Shown piece after piece: positions 25,667-34,088 of a stretch of 64,000 nucleotides of DNA. The stretch covers positions 11,183 to 75,182 of the forward strand of contig CAKSBP010000012.1 in assembly GCA_934438135.1 (NCBI GenBank), in the 5' to 3' direction. The position numbers and the translations under genes are program-made. This stretch comes from an uncultured Clostridium sp. (lineage in GTDB: Bacteria; Bacillota; Clostridia; Lachnospirales; Lachnospiraceae). Numbering within the stretch: the first letter of the stretch is position 1; each line of letters starts with the position of its first letter. The notes below the pieces were generated by a model. The model was not told the origin of the DNA. It did no database searches and was given only the letters and a program-made list of their open reading frames with translations.

Positions 25667-26179
25667 ATGGCTAAAGTAGGTATCCTTATGGGAAGCGATT
25701 CTGACCTTCCTATTATGAAAAAAGCGGCAGAAATGTTAGAGCAGTTCGGTATTGACTATGAGATGACAGTAATTTCCGCTCATAGAATGCCAGAAATCTT
25801 TGTTGATTATGCAAAAAATGCAGAAGACAGAGGTATTGATGTAATTATTGCAGGTGCAGGTGGAGCAGCGCATCTTCCAGGAATGTGTGCTGCATTATTT
25901 AAGCTTCCTGTTATCGGCATTCCAATTCATACAAAATCCCTTGGCGGTGTAGATTCTTTATATTCTATCGTACAGATGCCATCTGGAATTCCAGTTGCAA
26001 CAGTAGCAATTAACGGAGCAGCAAATGCTGCTATTCTTGCAGCAGAAATGCTTTCTATTGGAGACAAAGAGTTAAGAAAGAAAGTAAAAGATTATTGTGC
26101 AGGATTAAAAGATGCTGTTGTGAAAAAAGCAGATAAACTTGATAAATTAGGTTATGAAGAATACTTAAAACAAATGTAA
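25667..26179 (+). CDS. purE: PurE, N5-carboxyaminoimidazole ribonucleotide mutase
   Basis: PurE moves the carboxyl group to C4 of aminoimidazole ribonucleotide in de novo purine synthesis. The 170-residue protein begins GILMGSDSDLPIMKKA and carries VISAHRMPE and GAGGAAHLPGM, the substrate-binding and catalytic-His blocks of class I PurE. AAAGGAG precedes the ATG. It stands alone between its own promoter and terminator; other pur genes are outside the window. Confidence 0.95.
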   Translation: MAKVGILMGSDSDLPIMKKAAEMLEQFGIDYEMTVISAHRMPEIFVDYAKNAEDRGIDVIIAGAGGAAHLPGMCAALFKLPVIGIPIHTKSLGGVDSLYSIVQMPSGIPVATVAINGAANAAILAAEMLSIGDKELRKKVKDYCAGLKDAVVKKADKLDKLGYEEYLKQM

Positions 26180-26189
26180 TCACATAATG

Positions 26190-26227
26190 AAACAGGCCCT
26201 TTGATTTAAAATCGGAAGGCCTGTTTT
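26190..26227 (+). terminator. Terminator after purE, probably bidirectional
   Basis: AACAGGCC (26191-26198) and GGCCTGTT (26218-26225) pair; TTTT follows on the plus strand. The convergent PHP gene ends 32 bases away and may use the same hairpin. Confidence 0.75.
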
Positions 26228-26258
26228 AGGTTTTATAGACTAACTATCAAAACAAAAA

Positions 26259-27113
26259 TTAGAAAAATGCTGTTAGTTCGTTGAGGATGCTGTAAGGAAT
26301 AGATAAATTTCCCATTCCGGTGCCTAGGCGGATGTCAGGTTTGTTTCTGCCATGGAAGTCGGAGCCGCCGGTTCGGACCAGGTTGTATTTTGCGGCAAGG
26401 CGGCTGACGATGTTTTGTTCTTCTATGGAATAGGTCGAATAAATTGTTTCGATTCCTTTGAGACCGTGGTCGGTTAAACGTTTTACCAGGCTGTCCAGTT
26501 CGGAAGCCGGAAGATGGTAAAGAATTGGGTGAGCAAGAATTGGGATTCCACCAGCTTCTTTGATTAAATCAATGGCACCTTCCGGAGTGATAAATTTTCT
26601 CGCTACATAAAATGGTCCATCTTCGCCTAGATATTTCTGGAATGCTTCTTTTGAAGAAGAAACATAGTTTTTCTTTACCAGCTGTTTGGCAAAGTGTGCT
26701 CTTGTGATAACAGCATCTTTCGATTCTTCCATTAAATTTTCCATGGTTATATCAAAGCCGGCATTTTGAAAATTCTGTATCATTTTTTGGTTTCGCTGTT
26801 CCCTCTCTTTTTTTAAGGCACTCAGAGTTGAATTCAATTTCTGATCCTGGCAGTTTAAGTAAAGACCAAGAATGTGAATATCCCGTTTTTTATAACCGGC
26901 AGAAAGTTCTACTCCAGGAATTACAGTTATATCCATGCCTTTATTTTTTAATGTTTCCGCATAGGAAATGGCATAAGAGACACCGTCAATTGTGTCATGG
27001 TCAGTCAAAGCAAAAGCGGAAAGGCCGCTTTTTACAGCTAAGTCGACTAATTCTTCCGGCGTACAGGTTCCATCTGAAAAGTTGGAGTGTACATGTAAAT
27101 CTATGGTTTTCAT
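26259..27113 (-). CDS. PHP-domain phosphoesterase
   Basis: A 284-residue stand-alone PHP protein. Metal-binding motifs in order are DLHVHSNFSDG, LTDHDTIDG, AHPILYH and GGSDFHG. Relatives of this type (YciV/RNase AM) hydrolyse nucleoside 3',5'-bisphosphates such as pAp and short RNA 5' ends; the exact substrate here is inferred from family. AAAGGACGGG lies upstream of the ATG on the minus strand. It is divergent from the SCIFF-associated locus. Confidence 0.87.
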   Translation of the reverse strand: MKTIDLHVHSNFSDGTCTPEELVDLAVKSGLSAFALTDHDTIDGVSYAISYAETLKNKGMDITVIPGVELSAGYKKRDIHILGLYLNCQDQKLNSTLSALKKEREQRNQKMIQNFQNAGFDITMENLMEESKDAVITRAHFAKQLVKKNYVSSSKEAFQKYLGEDGPFYVARKFITPEGAIDLIKEAGGIPILAHPILYHLPASELDSLVKRLTDHGLKGIETIYSTYSIEEQNIVSRLAAKYNLVRTGGSDFHGRNKPDIRLGTGMGNLSIPYSILNELTAFF

Positions 27114-27252
27114 AGTATCCCGTCCTTTGTTTTTAATTTTAGGTAAAGTCAGTGCTATTATAGCATAATCTCTTCTTCATGAAAAATAGTTCTATATTTA
27201 AAAATCCATCCATATAAATAAGAGTAGAAAGTACATGTACTGGAGGTGGCTT

Positions 27253-27630
27253 ATGGGTCAGACAGCTTTAAAAGAGTCAAGGGGAATGGTCCTTGTAAAG
27301 GCGCTATTTGCATCTTATATCATTACGGGAATTATTCTGCTAATTCTGGCATTGATAATGTACAAATTTGAACCGTCCAGTATCGTTATCAGCTCCGGAG
27401 TGGTGTTTTCGTATATATTTTCCGCTTTTGCTGGTGGGCTGCTGGTTGGAAAAAAGACGCCTGAAAAGAAATTCCTGTGGGGAATTGTGCTGGGAGTGCT
27501 GTATTTTGCTATTATTTTTGCGGTATCCATTTTAATGAATAAAGATATTGTTAGTAAAATGGGAAGCACCCTGACTGTATTTATTATGTGTGCATTTGGA
27601 GGTATGCTTGGCGGTATGCTAAGTTCATAA
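27253..27630 (+). CDS. TIGR04086-type membrane protein of the SCIFF locus
   Basis: A 125-residue protein with four hydrophobic helices (beginning ASYIITGIILLILALIMY and ending TVFIMCAFGGMLGGML). ATG 27253 is preferred because TGGAGGTGG lies 7 bases upstream; the frame is open slightly further. A small four-helix membrane protein beside scfA, scfB and secDF fits family TIGR04086, which I recall as co-occurring with SCIFF genes. Its function is unknown; a role in export or handling of the modified peptide is speculation. Confidence 0.75.
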   Translation: MGQTALKESRGMVLVKALFASYIITGIILLILALIMYKFEPSSIVISSGVVFSYIFSAFAGGLLVGKKTPEKKFLWGIVLGVLYFAIIFAVSILMNKDIVSKMGSTLTVFIMCAFGGMLGGMLSS

Positions 27631-27638
27631 AAAAAAAC

Positions 27639-27667
27639 TTCCAATACATTATGAACTGTGGTATAAT
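27639..27667 (+). promoter_or_regulatory. Promoter of scfA
   Basis: TTCCAA (27639-27644), a 17-base spacer and a perfect TATAAT (27662-27667), 66 bases before the scfA start. Confidence 0.55.
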
Positions 27668-27733
27668 ATCTAAAGCTGACAAGAATTTTTTGTTACATAG
27701 GAACAAAAAGTTCAAAAAAAGGAGGAACTTGCA

Positions 27734-27874
27734 GTGAAGCATATTAAAACTTTAAGTACTCGTAACTTAAAAAATACAATGAAAAAAGGCGGTTGTGGAG
27801 AATGTCAGACTTCTTGCCAATCAGCTTGTAAGACTTCTTGCACAGTAGGAAATCAGAGCTGTGAGAATCAATAA
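27734..27874 (+). CDS. scfA: SCIFF peptide precursor (six cysteines in forty-five)
   Basis: A 46-residue ribosomally made peptide with GTG start, preceded by AAAGGAGG. The leader is basic and Thr-rich, and the core holds six Cys at 21, 24, 28, 32, 36 and 43 in a CGEC, TSC, SAC, TSC, SC order. This is the near-universal SCIFF peptide of Clostridia, the substrate in which the neighbouring radical-SAM enzyme makes a thioether (sactionine-type) link between Cys and a Thr alpha carbon. The biological role of the product is still unclear. It has its own promoter and is separated from scfB by strong hairpins, which would yield peptide in excess over enzyme. Confidence 0.96.
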   Translation: MKHIKTLSTRNLKNTMKKGGCGECQTSCQSACKTSCTVGNQSCENQ

Positions 27875-27884
27875 TTATAGGCAT

Positions 27885-27910
27885 TGGGCAGCGGCATAAG
27901 CCGCTGCCCA
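27885..27910 (+). promoter_or_regulatory. Stable hairpin directly after scfA
   Basis: GGGCAGCGGC (27886-27895) and GCCGCTGCCC (27900-27909) make a perfect GC-rich stem with a 4-base loop, extended by one T-A pair. No T-run follows, so it more likely shields the 3' end of the scfA transcript than terminates it. Confidence 0.7.
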
Positions 27911-27913
27911 TTC

Positions 27914-27943
27914 CATGTGGGGCTTGTACCCCGCATGTTTTTT
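27914..27943 (+). terminator. Intrinsic terminator between scfA and scfB
   Basis: CATGTGGGG (27914-27922) pairs with CCCCGCATG (27929-27937), followed at once by six T. Most scfA transcripts should stop here, with read-through into scfB. The 5' arm can alternatively pair with AGCCCCAC at 27954-27961. Confidence 0.85.
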
Positions 27944-27987
27944 CAGGGAGGACAGCCCCACGGCTTAAAAGTGAAAGGAGTATTACC

Positions 27988-29355
27988 GTGATACATCAGT
28001 ATAAGAGTAACGGTTTGAATATCGTATTAGACGTAAATAGCGGGAGTGTCCATGTAGTGGATGACCTGGTTTATGATATGATCGCATTATATGAAAAATG
28101 TGATAGGGAATCCATTATTGAAAAGATGACCGAAAAATATGCGGCGTCTGAATATAGTAAAGAGGACATAACAGAGGCTATGGAAGAAATTGAACAGCTT
28201 AAAGAAGAAGGCTGTTTGTTTACCGAGGATATATACAAAGACTATATAATGGACTTTAAGAAGAGACAGACAGTAGTAAAAGCACTATGTCTTCATATTG
28301 CCCACGACTGTAATTTGGCCTGTCAGTATTGTTTCGCAGGAAAAGGAGAGTACCAGGGTGATAAGGCTCTTATGAGTTATGAGGTTGGTAAACAAGCTTT
28401 AGATTTCCTGATTGCCAATTCTGGGAACAGGAGAAACCTAGAGGTTGATTTCTTTGGTGGCGAACCACTTATGAATTTTGATGTCGTAAAACGTTTGGTT
28501 GAGTACGGACGGGAACAGGAAAAAATCCATGACAAGAATTTCAGATTTACCTTGACAACAAATGGTGTACTTTTAAATGATGAAATTTCAGAGTTTTTGA
28601 ACAAGGAAATGTCTAATGTTGTGTTAAGTGTGGATGGCCGTAAGGAAGTTCATGACCTGATGAGACCGACAAGAAATGGAAAAGGAAGCTACGATTTAAT
28701 TATGCCGAAATTCCAGAAGCTGGCGGAAGAAAGAAACCAGATGAATTATTATGTAAGAGGTACTTTTACACGTAATAACCTGGACTTTTCAAAGGATGTA
28801 CTGGATCTGGCTGATTTAGGATTTAAGCAGATTTCTGTAGAACCGGTTGTTTCTAGTGAAGAAGAACCATATTCTATCAGGGAAGAAGATGTTTCACAGG
28901 TACTTTTGGAGTATGATAAGCTCGCAAAAGAAATGCTTGCACGTAAAAAAGCCGGAAAAGGATTTAATTTTTTCCATTTTATGATCGACTTAAGTGGCGG
29001 ACCATGTGTAGCAAAAAGGTTATCTGGATGTGGTTCAGGAACCGAATATTTAGCGGTAACGCCGTGGGGGGATTTATATCCATGTCATCAGTTTGTAGGA
29101 AATGAAGATTTTCTGATGGGTAATGTTTTCGATGGGGTAAAGAGAACCGATATCAGAGATGAGTTTAAGCTTTGCAATGTATATGCAAAGGACAAGTGTC
29201 AGAACTGTTTTGCAAAATTTTACTGCAGCGGTGGCTGTGCAGCGAACTCTTACAATTTCCATGGCAAAATTAATGATGCTTACGACATTGGATGTGAATT
29301 GCAGAGAAAACGTATTGAATGTGCTATTATGATGAAAGCAGCAGAAGCATTATAG
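27988..29355 (+). CDS. scfB: SCIFF maturase, radical SAM / SPASM enzyme
   Basis: The 455-residue enzyme installs a thioether crosslink in ScfA. An N-terminal PqqD-like peptide-recognition region (about 1-85) precedes the radical-SAM core with Cys108, Cys112 and Cys115 in CNLACQYC. FGGEPLMNFD and LSVDG follow. The C-terminal SPASM region has further cysteines (CVAKRLSGCGSG, DKCQNCFAKFYCSGGC, DIGCE) for auxiliary iron-sulfur clusters. A GTG start at 27988 is supported by AAAGGAG. It is linked to scfA and secDF, the conserved arrangement. Confidence 0.96.
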   Translation: MIHQYKSNGLNIVLDVNSGSVHVVDDLVYDMIALYEKCDRESIIEKMTEKYAASEYSKEDITEAMEEIEQLKEEGCLFTEDIYKDYIMDFKKRQTVVKALCLHIAHDCNLACQYCFAGKGEYQGDKALMSYEVGKQALDFLIANSGNRRNLEVDFFGGEPLMNFDVVKRLVEYGREQEKIHDKNFRFTLTTNGVLLNDEISEFLNKEMSNVVLSVDGRKEVHDLMRPTRNGKGSYDLIMPKFQKLAEERNQMNYYVRGTFTRNNLDFSKDVLDLADLGFKQISVEPVVSSEEEPYSIREEDVSQVLLEYDKLAKEMLARKKAGKGFNFFHFMIDLSGGPCVAKRLSGCGSGTEYLAVTPWGDLYPCHQFVGNEDFLMGNVFDGVKRTDIRDEFKLCNVYAKDKCQNCFAKFYCSGGCAANSYNFHGKINDAYDIGCELQRKRIECAIMMKAAEAL

Positions 29356-29404
29356 GCATCAAATTTACGTTTGACAAAAAGTAAGAGGTAAAGGAGAAAA
29401 AGCA

Positions 29405-31546
29405 ATGAAGAATAAGAAGAAAGGTATTATCAACCTGTGCCTTGTTGTAGTTGCGTTAATTGTACTAAGCTTTACAACACTTGTAGGCATAGGTGCACAG
29501 CATAAGGGTAGTGCAAAGAATATCAGATTAGGTCTCGACCTTGCCGGTGGAGTCAGCGTAACATATGAAACAGATAAAGACAACCCAACAGCACAGCAGA
29601 TTAAAGATACTATCTATAAGCTCCAGAAGCGTGTAGAAGGTTATAGTACAGAATCAGCTGTTTATCAGGAAGGTTCAAACCGTATCAATGTAGATATTCC
29701 TGGTGTAACGGATGCAAATGAAATTCTGGAAGCATTAGGTAAAGCCGGAGACATTGAATTCCAGACAGAAGATGGAAAAACAGTTATCAATGGCTCTAAT
29801 ATTGCAAGTGCAAAAGCAAATATCCAGGAAGATCAGACTACTGGACAGAAAAAGTATGTTGTTCAATTAACTTTAAATACATCTGGTACAAAGAAATTTG
29901 CGGAGGCAACACAGAATAATATTGGTAAACCGATTAACATTGTTTATGATGGAAAGACAATTCAGTCTCCAACTGTAAATACTGCAATTACAAATGGTGA
30001 AGCGGTTATTGAAGGACAGGAAAGTATGGAAAAAGCAGAAAATCTTGCTTCTACCATCCGTATCGGTGCACTTCCACTGAAACTGACAGAAATCCGTTCT
30101 AACGTTGTTGGTGCAAAATTAGGTGAAAAAGCACTGAATACCAGTTTAATTGCTGGTTTGATTGGTTTTATCCTGATTCTTTTATTTATGATTGCTTATT
30201 ATAGAATTCCAGGTCTTGCAGCAAGTATTGCACTTTGTTTATATGTTGTTGCAGAACTTGTAACGATTAATGCATTTGATGTAACCCTGACACTTCCTGG
30301 TGTTGCAGGTATTATCCTCTCCATTGGTATGGCGGTAGATGCCAACGTTATTATTTTTACCCGTATCCGTGAAGAACTTGCACTTGGAAAATCAGTGCGT
30401 CAGGCTATGAAAGCCGGTTTTGATAAAGCATTATCCGCTATTATCGATGGTAACGTTACAACATTAATCGCAGCAGCTGTACTTTACTTCAAAGGTTCCG
30501 GTACTGTAAAAGGTTTCGCACAGACACTTGCAATTGGTATCGTAATTTCCATGATTACAGCATTATTTGTAACAAAGACTATTTTAAATGCATTCTATGC
30601 ATTAGGATGTGACGATGCAAAATACTTTGGAGAACAGAAAGGCATTGCTAAGATTAACTACACAAAGAATATGAAAAAGTATTTTGCTTTATCTACTGTA
30701 GTTATTTTAATTGGTATTGCAGCTTTATTTGTAAACAAATCCAAAATTGGAACTATTTTAAACTATGACCTTGATTTCAAGGGTGGTTCCCAGACACAGA
30801 TTACATTTAATGACAGCAATATTCCAGCAAATTCTGAATTAGAAGCTGTTATCAAAGATGCAACTGGTTCTAAAGCTGAGATTTCTGCGATTCAGGACAA
30901 GGACGCTGTTCTTGCGAAGACAGAGACATTATCCTTAAAACAGAGAAAAGCATTAGCAAGTGAATTAAATAAAAAATACGCTATCAAAGAGAAAAACATT
31001 TCTACAGAAAGCATTAGTGCTTCTGTAAGTAATGAAATGAAAAAAGATGCAGTTATTGCAGTATTAATTGCAGCCGTATGTATGTTGATTTATATCTGGA
31101 TTCGTTTCAAAGACTTTGCATTTGGTAGTAGTGCCGTTATCGCCCTGCTTCACGATGTTTTAGTTGTATTTATGGTTTATTCTGTATTTAAGATTCCAGT
31201 AGGAAGTACTTTTATTGCATGTATGCTTACTATCGTAGGTTATTCCATCAATGCAACAATCGTTATTTTCGACCGTATCCGTGAAAATAAGAAAGGTACA
31301 AAATCAATTGAACAGGTTGAAGCAATTGTTAATGATAGTATTAATCAGACATTTACAAGAAGTATTAATACTTCCTTAACAACATTTGTTATGGTATTTG
31401 TTTTAGGTATTATGGGTGTATCTTCTGTCAAAGAATTTGCAGTTCCATTAATGGTAGGTATTGTTTGTGGATGCTATTCTTCTGTATGTATTACAGGTAC
31501 AGTATGGTATTCCTTTAAAAAACTGGCGTCTAGAAAGAACGCTTAA
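29405..31546 (+). CDS. secDF: Fused SecDF protein-export membrane protein
   Basis: SecD and SecF use the proton gradient to help pull proteins through SecYEG. Here both are in one 713-residue chain. The SecD half (about 1-400) has one N-terminal helix, the LGLDLAGGVSV motif, an extracellular P1 region and a five-helix block with GMAVDANVIIFTRIREEL. The SecF half (about 415-713) repeats the pattern with LDFKGGSQTQI and IFDRIRENK. AAAGGAG precedes the ATG. Linkage to scfAB is typical in Clostridia. Confidence 0.95.
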   Translation: MKNKKKGIINLCLVVVALIVLSFTTLVGIGAQHKGSAKNIRLGLDLAGGVSVTYETDKDNPTAQQIKDTIYKLQKRVEGYSTESAVYQEGSNRINVDIPGVTDANEILEALGKAGDIEFQTEDGKTVINGSNIASAKANIQEDQTTGQKKYVVQLTLNTSGTKKFAEATQNNIGKPINIVYDGKTIQSPTVNTAITNGEAVIEGQESMEKAENLASTIRIGALPLKLTEIRSNVVGAKLGEKALNTSLIAGLIGFILILLFMIAYYRIPGLAASIALCLYVVAELVTINAFDVTLTLPGVAGIILSIGMAVDANVIIFTRIREELALGKSVRQAMKAGFDKALSAIIDGNVTTLIAAAVLYFKGSGTVKGFAQTLAIGIVISMITALFVTKTILNAFYALGCDDAKYFGEQKGIAKINYTKNMKKYFALSTVVILIGIAALFVNKSKIGTILNYDLDFKGGSQTQITFNDSNIPANSELEAVIKDATGSKAEISAIQDKDAVLAKTETLSLKQRKALASELNKKYAIKEKNISTESISASVSNEMKKDAVIAVLIAAVCMLIYIWIRFKDFAFGSSAVIALLHDVLVVFMVYSVFKIPVGSTFIACMLTIVGYSINATIVIFDRIRENKKGTKSIEQVEAIVNDSINQTFTRSINTSLTTFVMVFVLGIMGVSSVKEFAVPLMVGIVCGCYSSVCITGTVWYSFKKLASRKNA

Positions 31547-31570
31547 GAGATGTGAATCTAATATATGAAA

Positions 31571-31604
31571 AATGCCATGAAAGATTTCTTTCATGGCATT
31601 TTTT
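31571..31604 (+). terminator. Intrinsic terminator after secDF
   Basis: AATGCCATGAAAG (31571-31583) and CTTTCATGGCATT (31588-31600) form a perfect stem, followed by six T. On the minus strand an equivalent T-run exists (AAAA at 31568-31571), so it may be bidirectional. Confidence 0.92.
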
Positions 31605-31642
31605 AGGCGCACATACTGGAAAATTAAAATGGGTGAATAAGT

Positions 31643-33397
31643 ATGGAAAAATGGTTTATTAAAAATAAAAAAGCGGATTTTAGTCTCATTGCCAGACAAT
31701 TTGGAATTCGTGAAGTAACAGCAAGAATTGCTGTGAACAGGGGAATCTCTTCTGCAGAACAGATGGAACAGTATCTGCGTCCGGATATTCAGCAGATGGA
31801 AGCACCAGATCATATGAAAGACTTGGTGAAAGCCTGTGAAATTCTGAAAGAGAAAATTGAGGCAGGAAAACGGATTCGTGTGATTGGAGATTATGATGTA
31901 GATGGAGTCATGTCTACGTATATTCTGATCACGGTTTTGAAAAAATGTGGTGCCCATGTAGATTATGAGATTCCTGATCGTATCAAAGATGGATATGGAG
32001 TGAATATTTCTATTATTCAGGCTGCCTATGAAGATGGAATTGATACCATTATTACGTGCGACAATGGTATTGCAGCATTTGAACAGATGGAACATGCAGG
32101 AAAACTTGGCATTACCACGATTATTACAGATCATCATGATATTCCATTTAATGAAATCGATGGGGAGAAAGTTCATATAGTACCAAATGCAGATGCTGTT
32201 GTAAATCCAAAGCAGCCGAACTGTTCTTATTCTTTTAAAAATTTATGCGGTGCAGGGGTTACGTATAAAATGGCACAGTATTTATATAATATGTTCGGCC
32301 TTGATGGGTTAGATGAGCTGTTGGAATTTGCTGCAATTGCAACGGTATGTGATGTTATGGATTTGACTGGAGAAAACCGGACGTTCGTTCAATACGGTTT
32401 AAAGGCAGTATCCCAGTCTAAGAATTTTGGAATTCAGGCATTATTAAGAGAAAATGGTCTGGAAGATAAAAAAATTTCTTCTTATCACTTTGGTTTCGTA
32501 ATTGGACCATGTATCAATGCGTCTGGCAGACTGGAGTCGGCAAAATTGGCACTTCGTATGTTTTTGACAGATAATATGGAGACTGCTACAGAATATGCAA
32601 AGAAATTAAAAGAACTGAATGAAGAACGGAAAGAACTTACCAATCAAGGAATTGTAGAAGCATGTCAGCAGGCAGAAGAACAGTATATGAATGATAAAGT
32701 GCTGGTTATTTATCTGGAAAACTGTCATGAAAGTATTGCTGGTATTATTGCAGGAAGAGTAAGGGAACGTTATAATAAACCGACTCTTGTCCTGACAAAA
32801 GCAGAAGAAGGTGTGAAAGGCTCAGGACGTTCTATTGAAGCTTATAATATGTTTGAAAAACTGAACGAATGCAAAGAACTATTAGATAAATTTGGAGGAC
32901 ATCCTCTGGCTGCTGGTCTGTCTCTGCAGGCAGAAAAGGTTCCTATACTTCGTAAACAGCTGAATGAAAACTCTGGTTTATCAGAAGAAGATTTGGTGAA
33001 GAAAGTATCGTTTGATATGGTACTTCCATTTGAAGAAGTGGACTTTCAGCTGTTAGATGAAATAGAACGTCTGGAGCCATTTGGAAAAGCAAATGAAAAA
33101 CCATTGTTCGCTTTGAAAGATGTAAAATTAATCAATGCAAAAATTCTGGGAAAAGATAAGAATGTATTAAAGCTGACGGTATCTTCGAAGGGAAGCAGAA
33201 ATATTTATACAGCAATGCTATTTAATAATCTAGAACAGTTTGAAGAACGTCTTTCAGAGAAATATGGGGAAAATGCAGTTTCTGGTCTTTACGCAGGGGC
33301 ATCCCAGGATATCTATATGGACATAGTATTTTATCCAAATAGAAATGATTATAATGGGAGAAGCACTATACAGTATATTATTCAACATTTTCGTTAA
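31643..33397 (+). CDS. recJ: RecJ, single-strand DNA 5'-3' exonuclease
   Basis: RecJ degrades single-stranded DNA in RecF-pathway recombination and mismatch repair. The 584 residues show the DHH phosphoesterase motifs VIGDYDVDGVMST, ITCDNGIAA and ITDHHDIP, then the DHHA1 part (GSGRSIEAYNMF and KFGGHPLAAGLS), and a C-terminal OB-fold region. GGGTGA precedes the ATG. It lies just upstream of apt, as in several Clostridia. Confidence 0.94.
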   Translation: MEKWFIKNKKADFSLIARQFGIREVTARIAVNRGISSAEQMEQYLRPDIQQMEAPDHMKDLVKACEILKEKIEAGKRIRVIGDYDVDGVMSTYILITVLKKCGAHVDYEIPDRIKDGYGVNISIIQAAYEDGIDTIITCDNGIAAFEQMEHAGKLGITTIITDHHDIPFNEIDGEKVHIVPNADAVVNPKQPNCSYSFKNLCGAGVTYKMAQYLYNMFGLDGLDELLEFAAIATVCDVMDLTGENRTFVQYGLKAVSQSKNFGIQALLRENGLEDKKISSYHFGFVIGPCINASGRLESAKLALRMFLTDNMETATEYAKKLKELNEERKELTNQGIVEACQQAEEQYMNDKVLVIYLENCHESIAGIIAGRVRERYNKPTLVLTKAEEGVKGSGRSIEAYNMFEKLNECKELLDKFGGHPLAAGLSLQAEKVPILRKQLNENSGLSEEDLVKKVSFDMVLPFEEVDFQLLDEIERLEPFGKANEKPLFALKDVKLINAKILGKDKNVLKLTVSSKGSRNIYTAMLFNNLEQFEERLSEKYGENAVSGLYAGASQDIYMDIVFYPNRNDYNGRSTIQYIIQHFR

Positions 33398-33473
33398 TGG
33401 ATCTTGCTTTTTATGTAGGAAATGATAAAATAAATAAGTTGGAAGTTATTTGATTTTGAAAGAAACGGTGGAT

Positions 33474-33503
33474 GCTGACAGAGAAGCAGAATTAGCAGTC
33501 AGC
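33474..33503 (+). promoter_or_regulatory. Hairpin in the apt leader
   Basis: GCTGAC (33474-33479) pairs with GTCAGC (33498-33503), 30 bases before the apt start. No T-run follows. It may be a simple mRNA-stabilising stem. Confidence 0.4.
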
Positions 33504-33533
33504 GGAAATTGACAGAAGAAAGGTAGATAATAG

Positions 33534-34058
33534 ATGAAGAAATTAGAAGAGTACGTTAGAAGCATACCAGATTTCCCAGAGGAAGGAATTATTTTCCGTG
33601 ATGTAACGAGTGTTCTTCAGGATAAAGACAGTTTAAAAATGTCTATTGATGCGATTCAGGAAGAATTAAAAGACGTAGATTTTGACTTAGTACTTGGACC
33701 AGAATCCCGTGGATTTATTTTCGGTGTACCAGTTGCATACAATATGAACAAAGGATTCATTCCTGTCCGTAAAAAAGGAAAACTTCCATGTGAAACAGTA
33801 GAAATGGAATATGATTTAGAGTATGGCACAGCTGTGATTGAAATGCATAAAGATGCAATCAAACCTGGTCAGAAAGTTGTTATCATTGATGATTTAATTG
33901 CGACAGGTGGAACAATTGAAGCAATTATTAAATTAGTTGAAAAATTAGGCGGAGAAGTTGTTAAGGTTGTTTTCTTAATGGAATTAGAAGGACTCAAAGG
34001 AAGAGAAAAGCTGAACGGCTATGAAGTAGCATCTGTAATCCGCTACGCAGGAAAATAA
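33534..34058 (+). CDS. apt: Adenine phosphoribosyltransferase
   Basis: Salvages adenine with PRPP to AMP. The 174-residue protein has the family's DFPEEGIIFRDVT start, GPESRGFIFGVPVA, and the PRPP-binding loop VVIIDDLIATGGT. Length is standard. AAAGGTAG precedes the ATG. It follows recJ by 136 bases and precedes a ROK kinase gene by about 30 bases. Confidence 0.96.
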   Translation: MKKLEEYVRSIPDFPEEGIIFRDVTSVLQDKDSLKMSIDAIQEELKDVDFDLVLGPESRGFIFGVPVAYNMNKGFIPVRKKGKLPCETVEMEYDLEYGTAVIEMHKDAIKPGQKVVIIDDLIATGGTIEAIIKLVEKLGGEVVKVVFLMELEGLKGREKLNGYEVASVIRYAGK

Positions 34059-34088
34059 TCAGATTTTGAATGGGTATACACAGGTAGA

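Noticed and set aside
27185..27252. Longer N-terminus of the TIGR04086 protein starting at 27235
   Set aside because: GGAGGTGG lies between the two candidate starts and is correctly spaced only for 27253.
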